The notes: generated from the sequence alone by a model not told the origin. Numbered from the stretch's first letter, positions 44,952-54,519 are shown. The stretch is DNA of 64,000 nucleotides from Leisingera sp. M658 (GCF_025144145.1 NZ_CP083546.1:1256501-1320500); one strand, 5' to 3'. Program-made: numbers and translations.

Positions 44952-44966
44952 GAACAAACATAGAAC
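44952..44966 (-). promoter_or_regulatory. LexA box
   Basis: GTTC-TATGTTT-GTTC on the minus strand matches the alphaproteobacterial SOS operator GTTC-N7-GTTC exactly. It precedes the dnaE2 remnant, and on the other side lies the ferredoxin gene start, 113 bases away. Confidence 0.8.
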
Positions 44967-44971
44967 ATTGA

Positions 44972-45402
<431 letters not shown>

Positions 45403-45403
<1 letters not shown>

Positions 45404-46209
45404 TGAGCGCAGGGGCAGCGGCGCGGCGTTTTCCGTTGCGCGTGCGGCCCCGTTCCGTCCGCCGCGTTTGGCGGGCGATGTGTTTGGGGCTGGCATTGGC
45501 CGGCCCGTCTGTTCTGGCGGCTGAGGGCAGGGTGGTCTCGGCGCGTTACGGCGAGCCCACCACACGCTATGGCCATGCAGTGCTGGGCGATGATGCGGAA
45601 TACGGCGCGCTGGTACTGAAGGTGGAAAACACCGGCTCCGGCGGGTTGTCCGCCAAGGCAGTCTACCAGAAGTCCGAAATCCTGATCCGCCTGCCGCTGG
45701 ATCATGTGTTCGAGGACATCGCACCGCGGCTGGCGGATATCGATGGCGATGGCCGCCCCGAGGTGCTGGTGGTCGAGACCGATGTGGCAGAGGGCGCCCA
45801 GCTGGCCATCTATGATGCCCGCGGCGAAAAGATTGCCGCCACCCCGCATATCGGCACCCGCAACCGCTGGCTGGCACCCATTGGCGCGGCGGATCTGGAT
45901 GGCGACGGGCATGTGGAAATTGCCTATATCGACCGGCCGCATCTGGCCAAAACTCTGCGTATCTGGCGGTTCAGGAACGGTGCGCTGACTGAAGCCGCCA
46001 GCACGCCCGGGCTGACCAATCACCAGATCGGCCATGACTTCATCACCTCCGGCATTCGCGATTGCGGGCAAGGACCGGAACTGGTGACCGCCAGTGGCGA
46101 TTGGCGCAGGATCATTGCATCCCGTCTGCAGAACGGCAAAATCACCAGCCGGGACATCGGCGGGTTCCGGCAGGGCACGGGACTGCAGGCCGCAATGGCC
46201 TGCCGCTAA
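45403..46209 (+). CDS. exported FG-GAP/VCBS-like repeat protein
   Basis: A 268-residue protein with a basic N-terminus and a signal peptide (MCLGLALAGPSVLAAEG; about 40 residues to cleavage). Two calcium-binding-type loops, LADIDGDGRPEVLVVE and AADLDGDGHVEIAYID, mark FG-GAP-like propeller blades. Probably periplasmic; function unknown. Its ATG overlaps the ferredoxin stop by one base, so a cytosolic ferredoxin and an exported protein are made from coupled reading frames. Confidence 0.8.
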
Positions 46210-46222
46210 GCGCTGCCTGCGA

Positions 46223-46301
46223 CGCGCACTGCGCGGCGCCGCGCCCAACTGGGAAGGGCATCCGCAAGGATGGGCTGGAACAGGCGGGAGTGCTTGCCGC
46301 C
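46223..46301 (+). repeat. dispersed three-part hairpin element, copy B
   Basis: 5' hairpin CGCGC-act-GCGCG (46223-46235), box CCCAACTG (46244-46251), central hairpin CATCC-gcaa-GGATG (46259-46272, a GNRA tetraloop), box CAGGCGGGAG (46281-46290) and GGCGG/CCGCC pairing (46283-46301). The boxes are 37 bases apart. Confidence 0.7.
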
Positions 46302-46452
46302 GCTGCCGCCCGGAAAGACAGGCCTGTTGCGCCGCGTCCAACCCGGTTTTTGCACGGTGTTTCATATTTATTCATCACCTTTGGTTACCTTGCCCCTGAC
46401 GAGCGGCGCCAGGCGGCTACCTGTCTGGGCCGGTTTTACAGGAGACAGGCGC

Positions 46453-48216
46453 GTGAGCTTTACACCCTATGTGTTGGGCACCGGCATCAGCGGGTGGACC
46501 TTCCTGCAGCGGACCCGCGACCAGCAGCAGGAAATTTATGAGAAGTCGCCGGTCATCGACCGGACGGTGCAGGACTTCAATGAAAAAATCACCGGCATTC
46601 AGACGTCGGACCAGTTGCTGGATGACTACAACCTGCTGACCGTCACGCTCGGTGCCTTTGGCCTGGACGAGGATATCGGCAACAGGGCGTTCATCAAAAA
46701 GGTGCTTGAGTCCGATGTCAGCGACTCGGGGTCATTTGTGAACCGGCTCAACGACGTCCGGTATCAGGCGCTGGCGGAAACCTTTGGCTTCAACAGTCCG
46801 GATGGTCCAACGCTTCCCACCGCCAAGGCGGGCGCTGAATTTGCCAGTGTCGCCTCGCCGGATGATTTGCTGGCAAACGGCACCCTGCTGCGCAAGGCGC
46901 TCGGCAATGTTGGCCTTGAAGGCCTCGAAAATAACCAGTTCTTTCTGCAGAAAGTTCTGGAATCCGACTTGGAAGACCCGGACTCCTTTGTCAACAAGCT
47001 GAGCAATCCCAAATATACCGAGTTTGCCCAGCAGTTCAGTTTCAACAAGCCGCCGGTGTATGAAAACAGCATTCAGGCGTTGGTTGGGGAATTCAACGAG
47101 CACACCGAAGGCCTGCAAAGTGCGGATGATCTGCTGGAGGATAAGCATCTTCTGCAAGCCGTCATCGAGGCCTTTGGCCTGGAAAGTTCCAATCCCGTTT
47201 TTCTGCGGCGCGTTCTGGAATCGGATACCACCGACCCTGACTCCTTTGTGAACCAGCTGGAAGATAAAAGATATCTTGCCGCGTCCGAAGCATTTGGATT
47301 CGGCTGGCCCGATATCAATGAGTTCACCGATCCAGACCAGCTTCTGTCCAATCCGCCGCTGCTGGAAAGCGCGCTGGACACATTCGGGCTTTTTGGCAGG
47401 GACGAAGCCGAGCTGCGCCAGATTCTGGAATCCGATCTGTCAGACCCGAACTCCTATGTGAACCAGCCGGAAAATGCTGCTTACTATGACTTTGCTGATG
47501 CGTTCCAGAACGGCTGGCCGGATCATGTCAGCAAGATGCAGGTGTTTTCTGATGACATCACGGACAAGCTGGGCACCTTCTCCGATCCAAGGCAGCTGGT
47601 CTTTGATATAAGCTTGTTTAATGCGACGCTGGATATCTTTGGCCAGAGCAAGCGGAGCCTGGATTTTGACACCGTGATCCGCGCCTTTGAATCTGACCTG
47701 TCGTCCAGCACGTCATATGCAAACTTGCATTACGACACCGGCCTGAAGGCCATGGCTCATGCCTTTTCCTTCAATGGGGGGGAAACTGACCGGGAGTATC
47801 CCGAAGGCTTTGCCGAGCAAATTTCTGAGCTTTACACCACCCGCCAGTTTGAAATTGAGATCGGTGAGAGCGATCAGAACATGCGCTTGGCGCTGGCCTT
47901 TGAGCGCGAGCTGCAAACCGTTGCTGATGCAGGCGGCAGCGAAAACGCCCATTGGTACGGCATTATCGGTTCGCCGCCGCTGAAAACGATTTTTGAAAGC
48001 GCGCTGGCGCTGCCATCAAGTTTTGGCCAGCTGGATGTGGACAGGCAGGTGGAGGAAATGAAGGAGCGCTCGTTTGCTGCATTTGGGACCACCCATCCTG
48101 CGGATTTCCTCGAAGCCGGAAAACTGGATGAATTCCGCAATAGGTTCCTGATGCTGGCAGATCTCAACGCACCTTTTAACACTGGCGTCAGCGATCCGAT
48201 TTTGTCGCTGTTCTGA
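46453..48216 (+). CDS. five-repeat DUF1217 protein
   Basis: A 587-residue protein of the DUF1217 family, whose shorter members (about 270 residues, as I remember) occur in alphaproteobacterial flagellar clusters. Five tandem modules of about 63 residues (51-114, 135-198, 223-284, 293-354, 378-440) share the pattern LL....LL..AL..FGL.....F...VLESD..D..SFVN.L....Y. The last 145 residues (GESDQNMRLALAFERELQ, SPPLKTIFESALALPSSFGQ) match the family's C-terminal part. The start is GTG 46453, with GGAG 8 bases upstream. No flagellar gene is in this window. No signal peptide. Confidence 0.8.
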   Translation: MSFTPYVLGTGISGWTFLQRTRDQQQEIYEKSPVIDRTVQDFNEKITGIQTSDQLLDDYNLLTVTLGAFGLDEDIGNRAFIKKVLESDVSDSGSFVNRLNDVRYQALAETFGFNSPDGPTLPTAKAGAEFASVASPDDLLANGTLLRKALGNVGLEGLENNQFFLQKVLESDLEDPDSFVNKLSNPKYTEFAQQFSFNKPPVYENSIQALVGEFNEHTEGLQSADDLLEDKHLLQAVIEAFGLESSNPVFLRRVLESDTTDPDSFVNQLEDKRYLAASEAFGFGWPDINEFTDPDQLLSNPPLLESALDTFGLFGRDEAELRQILESDLSDPNSYVNQPENAAYYDFADAFQNGWPDHVSKMQVFSDDITDKLGTFSDPRQLVFDISLFNATLDIFGQSKRSLDFDTVIRAFESDLSSSTSYANLHYDTGLKAMAHAFSFNGGETDREYPEGFAEQISELYTTRQFEIEIGESDQNMRLALAFERELQTVADAGGSENAHWYGIIGSPPLKTIFESALALPSSFGQLDVDRQVEEMKERSFAAFGTTHPADFLEAGKLDEFRNRFLMLADLNAPFNTGVSDPILSLF

Positions 48217-48278
48217 CCCGCCGGGTGCGCTTTGGCCTGTGGAGCAGCAGTTGTTTCGCCCGGCTCAGAAAACTGGCG

Positions 48279-48716
48279 CTATAGCGTCACGCGCATGGTG
48301 ATGCCGGTCACCCTGCTGCAGCCGGGATAAGCGCCTTCTGCGGTCTTGATACATCCCAGCCGGGCGAACCTGCGGTGGTTTTCCACAAGTTCGACCCTCG
48401 TCTGCAACTCAAGCGCCGGCAGGCCAAGATCCCTGGCTCGCTCTGCCGCCAGGTCCACCCTCTGCCTTGCCTGGCCCGATCCGCGTTGGGCCGGATCGAT
48501 TGCCAGTTTGCCCAGATACAGGCAGTCCGTCTGTGATGTCAGGAATATGCAAGCCGCAGGCAGGCTGCCGGCGGCCCGGATCTTGCTGCCGGCCAGATAG
48601 CGATCCTTCATTCGATCCACCGTCAGCCGGTGCATGGAAGACGGCGGATCATTGCGCCCGTTGATATAGGCAAAGCTGCGCCGGATCAGGGCCTGCACGC
48701 CGCGGATCGTCAGCAT
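48279..48716 (-). CDS. GNAT acetyltransferase, N-terminally short
   Basis: A 145-residue GNAT protein. The acetyl-CoA loop is LAIDPAQRGSGQARQRVDLA, followed by LGLPALELQTRVELVENHRR and the closing strand TGITMRVTL. The N-terminus MLTIRGVQALIRRSFAY lacks about ten residues that usually lie between the first strand and the first helix, and the loop has GSGQAR in place of the common GxGxGR/A. It may be weakened or inactive. Substrate unknown. Confidence 0.7.
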   Translation of the reverse strand: MLTIRGVQALIRRSFAYINGRNDPPSSMHRLTVDRMKDRYLAGSKIRAAGSLPAACIFLTSQTDCLYLGKLAIDPAQRGSGQARQRVDLAAERARDLGLPALELQTRVELVENHRRFARLGCIKTAEGAYPGCSRVTGITMRVTL

Positions 48717-49078
48717 TGACCCGGCGGGGCTGTTTCACAGCTGGGCCACTCAGCGGGCGGGCCGGAAATACTTCCGGCTGGCCAATGGCAGAAGGCAAGC
48801 GGTGTAGACGGCATGAGAAGCCGCAGAGAGGGAATGGCACGGCATGCTGCTTTCTCCTGCAGATACTGGCCTTTGCCGCCTTGGACAGTTCTCATTGCTT
48901 CGCTGCATCCCGCTTTTGGCTGAAGTCCAGAGTACCGCAATGCTCCGGTCAGGAAGACTGCCTGCTGGTGGAACAATACCGCCGCACCGGGCGCATTTGC
49001 GCCCGGCCACGCCCAACTGAGACTGTCAATCTGCGATTGACTGGAAACAGGCGGGAGAGCCGCTGCCGGGACAGATGC
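48717..49078. other. 362-base intergenic region before the purD end
   Basis: No protein gene is seen. It holds the palindrome CCGGAA-atac-TTCCGG (48762-48777), possibly an AAATAC-family relative, and copy C of the dispersed hairpin element (48987-49063), which ends 15 bases from the purD stop codon. Confidence 0.65.
48987..49063 (+). repeat. dispersed three-part hairpin element, copy C
   Basis: 5' hairpin CCGGGCGCA-tt-TGCGCCCGG (48987-49006), box CCCAACTG (49012-49019), central hairpin GTCAATC-tgc-GATTGAC (49025-49041), box CAGGCGGGAG (49048-49057) and GCGG/CCGC pairing (49051-49063). The boxes are 36 bases apart. Confidence 0.7.
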
Positions 49079-50344
49079 TCAACCCAGCGCGCGCCAGCCG
49101 ATGTCGCGGCGGAAAAACCCCAGCGGCCAATCAACCCCGTCAACCATCGCATAGGCGCGGTCGCGGGCCTCCTTCAGGGTTTCACCGCGGGCGGTCACGT
49201 TCAAAACCCGGCCGCCGGCTGCCAGCACCTTGCCGTTTTCAGCCTTGGTACCGGCGTGAAAGACCATGTTGCTGCTGTCCTCGGGCAAGGCCTTCAGCCC
49301 CTTGATTTCCGACCCTTTTTGGTAAGACCCGGGATAGCCCTCAGCCGCCATCACCACCGTGATCGCATGATCGTCGCCCCAGTTCACCTGCGCCTCGGCC
49401 AGGCGGCCCTCAGCCGCAGCGTGCATCAGGTCCAGCGCCTGCGCGCCCAGCCGCATCATCAGCACCTGGCATTCCGGATCGCCAAAGCGGACGTTGTATT
49501 CCACCAGCCGCGGTTGCCCGTCCTTGATCATCAGACCGGCATAAAGCACGCCCTGATATGGCATGCCGCGCTCAGCCATCACCCGCATTGTGGGCTTGAC
49601 GATCTCGTCCATCGCGCGGGCTTCGATCTCGGCGGTCAGCACCGGTGCCGGGGAATAGGCCCCCATGCCGCCGGTGTTGGGGCCGGTGTCGCCTTCACCC
49701 ACGCGCTTGTGGTCCTGGGCAGAGCCGATCGCCAGCACGTCCTCACCGTCCACCAGCACAAACAAGGACGCCTCTTCGCCTTCCATGAACTCCTCGATCA
49801 CCACCTCGGCGCCGGCCCCGCCAAAGGCGCCGCCGAACATGTCGTCGATGGCGGCGATGGCTTCTTCTTCGTTCATGGCGATGATCACGCCTTTGCCGGC
49901 GGCCAGCCCGTCGGCCTTGACCACAGTGGGCGCGCCGTGTTTGCGCACATGCGCCTTGGCGGCTTCTGCATCAGTGAAATGGCCATAGCCAGCGGTGGGC
50001 GCATTGGCTGCATCGCAAACTTCCTTGGTGAAGCTTTTGGAGGCTTCCAGCCTGGCCGCCGCTTCCGAGGGGCCAAAGACCAGCAATCCCGCCTCGCGCA
50101 GACGGTCGGCCACCCCTGCGGCCAGCGGCGCCTCCGGGCCGATGATCACGAAATCGATGGCGTTCTCTTCGGCGAAACCGGCGACCGCGCCGCCATCCTC
50201 GATGTCGAACGACGCGCAATCGGCGATTTGCGCGATCCCTGCATTGCCCGGCGCCACGATCAGCTTGTCGCATTTGGGGTTTTGCATCACTGCCCAGGCC
50301 AATGCGTGTTCGCGCCCGCCGCTGCCAAGGATAAGGATGTTCAT
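49079..50344 (-). CDS. purD: phosphoribosylamine-glycine ligase
   Basis: A 421-residue ATP-grasp enzyme making glycinamide ribonucleotide in purine synthesis. It starts MNILILGSGGREHALAWAV; ATP-grasp segments are VVKADGLAAGKGVIIAMNEE and GPNTGGMGAYSPAPVL, with YNVRFGDPECQVL at the metal site. Length normal. It is divergent from xseA. Confidence 0.97.
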   Translation of the reverse strand: MNILILGSGGREHALAWAVMQNPKCDKLIVAPGNAGIAQIADCASFDIEDGGAVAGFAEENAIDFVIIGPEAPLAAGVADRLREAGLLVFGPSEAAARLEASKSFTKEVCDAANAPTAGYGHFTDAEAAKAHVRKHGAPTVVKADGLAAGKGVIIAMNEEEAIAAIDDMFGGAFGGAGAEVVIEEFMEGEEASLFVLVDGEDVLAIGSAQDHKRVGEGDTGPNTGGMGAYSPAPVLTAEIEARAMDEIVKPTMRVMAERGMPYQGVLYAGLMIKDGQPRLVEYNVRFGDPECQVLMMRLGAQALDLMHAAAEGRLAEAQVNWGDDHAITVVMAAEGYPGSYQKGSEIKGLKALPEDSSNMVFHAGTKAENGKVLAAGGRVLNVTARGETLKEARDRAYAMVDGVDWPLGFFRRDIGWRALG

Positions 50345-50479
50345 CTGCGTCTACTCCGATCTGACTGAGCCGAGAGGCGCCCCGGTCCTGTCCGGGGCTT
50401 GCCTTGCCTGCGGCGGGTTCTATGCTGCGCGCGAATTCAAAACAAGACCAGCCGCAAGCCGCAGGAGAGCAGCCCCGCA

Positions 50480-51973
50480 ATGTCCGACCTGTTTGATGAT
50501 CCAAAACCGGGGCAGAACGCGCCCGAATTCACCGTTTCGGAACTCTCCGGCGAGGTGAAGCGCACGCTGGAGGGCACCTTCGGCCGCATCCGGGTCAAGG
50601 GTGAGGTAGGGCGGGTGTTCAAGGCGCGCTCCGGGCATTTGTACTACGACATCAAGGACGACCGCTCGGTGCTGGCCTGCACCACCTGGAAAGGGCAGGT
50701 TTCCAGCCTGTCGGTGGTGCCCGAGGAGGGGCTGGAGGTGGTCGTCACCGGCCGGCTGACCGCATTCGGCGCCCAGTCCAAATACAACATGAATGTGGAC
50801 GAGGTTGCGGTTGCGGGCCAGGGCGCGCTGATGGCGCTGCTGGAAAAGCGCAAAAAACAGCTGGAGGCAGAGGGGCTGTTTGCCCCGGAACGCAAGACGC
50901 CGTTGCCTTACCTTCCGCAGATCATCGGCGTGGTGACTTCGCCGTCGGGCGCGGTGATCCGCGATATCCTGCACCGGCTGCGCGACCGTTTCCCGCGCAA
51001 GGTGCTGGTCTGGCCGGTGGCTGTGCAGGGGCAGAATTGCGCGCCCGAGGTGGCCCGCGCCATCGAAGGATTCAACCGCCTGACGCCCGGCGGCGCGCTG
51101 CCGCGGCCCGATCTGATCATCGTCGCCCGCGGCGGCGGCTCGATCGAGGATCTGTGGGGATTCAACGAGGAGATCGTGGCCCGCGCCGCCGCCGCCTCGC
51201 AGATCCCGCTGATCTCTGCTGTCGGGCATGAGACGGACACGACGCTGATTGATTTTGTCTCGGATCGGCGGGCGCCGACCCCGACTGCGGCGGCGGAACT
51301 GGCGGTGCCGGTGCGGTTGGAACTGATGGCCTGGGCCGAGACCCAGGGCGCGCGGCTGACCCGCGCCGCAGGCCAGGCGGTGCAGCAGCGGCGCCAGCGG
51401 CTGAATGATCTGGCCCGTGCGTTGCCCAAGCCCGACACGCTGCTGGAAACCCCGCGCCAGCGGCTTGACCGGATTTCCGACCGGCTGCCGGGCGCGCTGA
51501 TCTCCGGTGTGCAGCGCCGCCGGGTGCATCTCAGCGAAACTGCCGCCTCCCTGCGCCCCTCCACCCTGCGCCAACTGGTGCAAGGACGCCGCGACCGATT
51601 GCAGAACCTGTCCTCGCGCCTGACCCTGCGCCCGATCCAGCGCGAGATCACAGCCCGCAAGGACGCGCTGGGCCGACTGGCGCAGCGGCTGGATGCGGCG
51701 CAGTCGCTGCGTCTTGACCGCCAGCGCCAAAACCTAACCGCCGCTGGCCGCCAGCTGGAGATCCTCAGCTACAAGGCCACGCTGGAGCGCGGCTATGCGG
51801 TGGTGCGTTCGGGCGCCGAGATCCTCACAACCAGGGCCGCCGCGGCCAAGGCCGGCCCGTTGCAGATCGAATTTGCCGACGGCATGCTGGACCTAGAGGA
51901 GGGCATCGCGGATCCTGGTTCCCAGACCGTTGCTGCGAAACCGTCCGGCGGCGGTCAGGGCTCGCTGTTCTAG
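50480..51973 (+). CDS. xseA: exodeoxyribonuclease VII large subunit
   Basis: A 497-residue large subunit of exonuclease VII, which degrades single-stranded DNA with XseB. An N-terminal OB-fold (FTVSELSGEVKRTLEGTFGR, then GHLYYDIKDD) leads to the nuclease core with ARGGGSIEDLWGFNEE and SAVGHETDTTLIDFVSD, then a long coiled coil. The start is ATG 50480, with AGGAG 12 bases upstream. xseB is not adjacent. Confidence 0.95.
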   Translation: MSDLFDDPKPGQNAPEFTVSELSGEVKRTLEGTFGRIRVKGEVGRVFKARSGHLYYDIKDDRSVLACTTWKGQVSSLSVVPEEGLEVVVTGRLTAFGAQSKYNMNVDEVAVAGQGALMALLEKRKKQLEAEGLFAPERKTPLPYLPQIIGVVTSPSGAVIRDILHRLRDRFPRKVLVWPVAVQGQNCAPEVARAIEGFNRLTPGGALPRPDLIIVARGGGSIEDLWGFNEEIVARAAAASQIPLISAVGHETDTTLIDFVSDRRAPTPTAAAELAVPVRLELMAWAETQGARLTRAAGQAVQQRRQRLNDLARALPKPDTLLETPRQRLDRISDRLPGALISGVQRRRVHLSETAASLRPSTLRQLVQGRRDRLQNLSSRLTLRPIQREITARKDALGRLAQRLDAAQSLRLDRQRQNLTAAGRQLEILSYKATLERGYAVVRSGAEILTTRAAAAKAGPLQIEFADGMLDLEEGIADPGSQTVAAKPSGGGQGSLF

Positions 51974-51974
51974 C

Positions 51975-51996
51975 TTCTTTCTGGTCTGAAATACCC
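51975..51996 (+). repeat. TTCTTTCTGG..AAATACCC element
   Basis: A 22-base sequence one base after the xseA stop codon, identical to 56215-56236 except for one base (G/T). Confidence 0.7.
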
Positions 51997-52004
51997 AGCC
52001 CGCC

Positions 52005-52403
52005 TCAGACGCCAACGTCCGGGCCGTAGCACAGCATGTCCTCGCCGATGTCTTCGGCCTCGTACAATTCCGTCGAGGCCGGGTCATCCTCAAACCGGGC
52101 GGTCAGCCCGCCGGGGGTGAGCTCAAAGCTCCAGCACTGCGGATCGCCCCGGTTTTCATAGACAAAACAGATCCGGCCTGCGTCCTCGTACCAGCTGCCC
52201 TCCTGGCATCTGCCGTCCAGAAAGGACCAGATCACCCGGCGTCCGGGCAAATAGCGTTCCACCCCGTACATGCTGCCGCCAAAGCCGTAAAACAGAGTGC
52301 GGCCCTGGGTGTAGCGGTCGAATTGCTCGGCGTTCAGCGGCTCGGCAGCACGCAGCGGCCCATTGAGGGCGGCAACCAGGGGAATCAGCATCGGACAGCG
52401 CAT
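52005..52403 (-). CDS. exported hypothetical protein
   Basis: A 132-residue protein with a short hydrophobic leader (MLIPLVAALNGPLRAAEP) suggesting export. The mature part has FDRYTQGRTLFYGFGGSMYG, then a YLPGRRVIWSF..GRCQEGSWYE segment and four Cys that could pair as disulfides. I recall similar small Rhodobacteraceae periplasmic proteins without function. The start is uncertain: ATG 52403 or 52391, neither with a clear ribosome site. Confidence 0.7.
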   Translation of the reverse strand: MRCPMLIPLVAALNGPLRAAEPLNAEQFDRYTQGRTLFYGFGGSMYGVERYLPGRRVIWSFLDGRCQEGSWYEDAGRICFVYENRGDPQCWSFELTPGGLTARFEDDPASTELYEAEDIGEDMLCYGPDVGV

Positions 52404-52579
52404 GGGTTCACTGTGCCAGAGTGTCCGGGTCCGGGCCAAGGGAAACACGCAGGCTGCAAAAACGGGCAGCAAACGGGCCGTAAAGCGGAGCGGCGCTGCC
52501 AGGCTCCCGCTTGGTCACCTTTGACCCGGCGCCTGTCTTGCAGCCAACTGGTGCAAACGGGCAGGGAGGTAGGGCTTTG

Positions 52580-53215
52580 ATGATGCAATTGACGGCGGCA
52601 GGGGCAGCGCTCTGCGCCGCCGGGTATTTGGGCCTGACCTCCCAGCCGCCCGGTATTCTGCGCAGTCTGGCAAAAACTGCAGCGGTTGCGCTGCTGGCGC
52701 TTGGCGCCGGGCTGGCGGGGATGCCGCTGCTGCTGGTACTGGCACTTGGCCTTTGCGCGCTGGGTGACCTGTTCCTGTCGCGCGGCGGCGAACGCGCCTT
52801 TATGGCGGGCGTGGGGGCTTTCGCCGCTGGGCATCTGGCTTATGCGGCGTTGTTCCTGACCCGGCCGGACAGCGATCCTGCCCGGCTCATGCACATGCCG
52901 TCTGCGGGGATTGCTGCCGGGCTGCTGGTTTCGGGCCTGATCATGGCGCGCGTTCTGGCGCCGCGGGCGGGCGCGCTGAAGGGGCCGGTGCTGGCCTATA
53001 TCCCGGTCATCCTGGGCATGGGTGCCGCGGCGCTGACCCTACCGTTTGGCACCTGGGTCTTTGCCGCGGCTTGTGCCTTCATGCTGTCGGACATGATCCT
53101 GGCGGCGGAAACCTTTGTCCTGAGCGCAGAGCACCCGCTGCGGCGGATCACGCCATATGCGGTCTGGGTGCTGTATTGGGGGGCGCAAGCCGGGTTTCTG
53201 GCTGCATTTTCCTGA
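52580..53215 (+). CDS. YhhN/TMEM86-type membrane protein (lysoplasmalogenase-like)
   Basis: A 211-residue inner-membrane protein with about eight helices. ALGLCALGDLFLSRG carries the conserved Asp of the YhhN family, and FMLSDMILAAETF the second. Eukaryotic TMEM86 hydrolyses lysoplasmalogen; the bacterial substrate is not established. GGAGG lies 10 bases before ATG 52580. Confidence 0.87.
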   Translation: MMQLTAAGAALCAAGYLGLTSQPPGILRSLAKTAAVALLALGAGLAGMPLLLVLALGLCALGDLFLSRGGERAFMAGVGAFAAGHLAYAALFLTRPDSDPARLMHMPSAGIAAGLLVSGLIMARVLAPRAGALKGPVLAYIPVILGMGAAALTLPFGTWVFAAACAFMLSDMILAAETFVLSAEHPLRRITPYAVWVLYWGAQAGFLAAFS

Positions 53216-53292
53216 ACCTGGCGGTGCCTTGCGCTTTGCACTCCGGGTAAATCCGCATTAGGTGGGGGGCAGACCCTTTTGCGGAGACCAAG

Positions 53293-54483
53293 ATGGCGTT
53301 TTTCTCAAAGCTCAAGGAGCGGCTGTTCAAATCCTCCTCCAAGCTCGAGCAGGGGCTCGATGCGATTGTCGAGGAGGGGGCGGACAGCAGCGCGGAGGAG
53401 GCCGGGGAGGCCCAAGTTGAGGCCCTGGCGGTAACGCCGGAGCAGCCTGCACCCGCACCGGTTCCGCAACCGGACCCTGTGGCCGAGCCGGAACCTGCGC
53501 CCGAAGCCGCACCTGAACCCGCGCCTGCACCGAAGCCGGTTGCTGCTTCTAAACCTGCCCCCGCGCCGCAGCCGGCATCGGAGCCTGAGAAAAAATCCCC
53601 GGGCCTCTTGGGCCGCCTGATGGGCCGCACCGTTGCTGCTGAACCGCGCCGGGCGCTGGATGACGGCATGCTGGAGCAGCTGGAAGAGCTGCTGATCGCT
53701 GCTGACATGGGGGTGGATACGGCACTCCGCGTGACCGCTAACCTGGCCGAGGGGCGGATGGGCAAGAAGGTTTCCAGCCGCGAGATCAAGGAGCTGCTGG
53801 CGCAGGAAGTCGCCCGCATCATGGAGCCGGTGGCCAAACCGCTGCCGATCTACGCCAAACGGCCGCAGGTGGTGCTGGTGGTGGGGGTCAATGGCTCTGG
53901 CAAGACCACCACCATCGGCAAGCTGGCCAGCCAGTTCAAAGGTGCCGGCAAGAAGGTGGTGATTGCCGCAGGCGACACATTCCGCGCCGCGGCTGTCGAA
54001 CAGTTGCAGGTCTGGGGCGACCGTGCGGGCGTGCCGGTGCTGACAGCACCCGAAGGCTCCGACCCGGCCTCGCTGGCGTTTGATGCGATGACCAAGGCGC
54101 AGGAAGACGGCGCAGACCTCCTGATGATCGACACCGCGGGCCGGCTGCAGAACCGCGCCGATCTGATGGAAGAGCTGTCGAAAATTGTCCGGGTGATCCG
54201 CAAGAAGGACGAAACAGCACCGCATAACACTCTGCTGGTGCTCGATGCGACAACTGGCCAGAACGCGCTGAGCCAAGTGGGCACATTCCAGAAGCTGGCG
54301 GATGTCTCAGGCCTGGTGATGACCAAGCTGGACGGCACCGCCAAGGGTGGCGTGCTGGTGGCGCTGGCGGACAAGTTCGGCCTGCCGATCCACGCCATTG
54401 GCGTGGGCGAGCAGATTGACGATCTCGCTCCTTTCGATCCGGAGGAATTTGCCGCAGCGCTAACGGGCTTGGAGAAATCCTGA
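53293..54483 (+). CDS. ftsY: signal recognition particle receptor FtsY
   Basis: A 396-residue GTPase receptor that docks SRP-ribosome complexes at the membrane. An amphipathic start (MAFFSKLKERLFKSSSK), an Ala/Pro/Glu-rich linker to about residue 100, the N domain and the G domain follow. GTP motifs are VVGVNGSGKTTT (196-207), DTFRAAAVEQL, DTAGR and TKLDGTAKGG. A hairpin (54520-54540) follows the stop. Confidence 0.97.
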   Translation: MAFFSKLKERLFKSSSKLEQGLDAIVEEGADSSAEEAGEAQVEALAVTPEQPAPAPVPQPDPVAEPEPAPEAAPEPAPAPKPVAASKPAPAPQPASEPEKKSPGLLGRLMGRTVAAEPRRALDDGMLEQLEELLIAADMGVDTALRVTANLAEGRMGKKVSSREIKELLAQEVARIMEPVAKPLPIYAKRPQVVLVVGVNGSGKTTTIGKLASQFKGAGKKVVIAAGDTFRAAAVEQLQVWGDRAGVPVLTAPEGSDPASLAFDAMTKAQEDGADLLMIDTAGRLQNRADLMEELSKIVRVIRKKDETAPHNTLLVLDATTGQNALSQVGTFQKLADVSGLVMTKLDGTAKGGVLVALADKFGLPIHAIGVGEQIDDLAPFDPEEFAAALTGLEKS

Positions 54484-54519
54484 TCCGCCCTTCATCTGGC
54501 TAGAAGTATCCCCGGGGGT

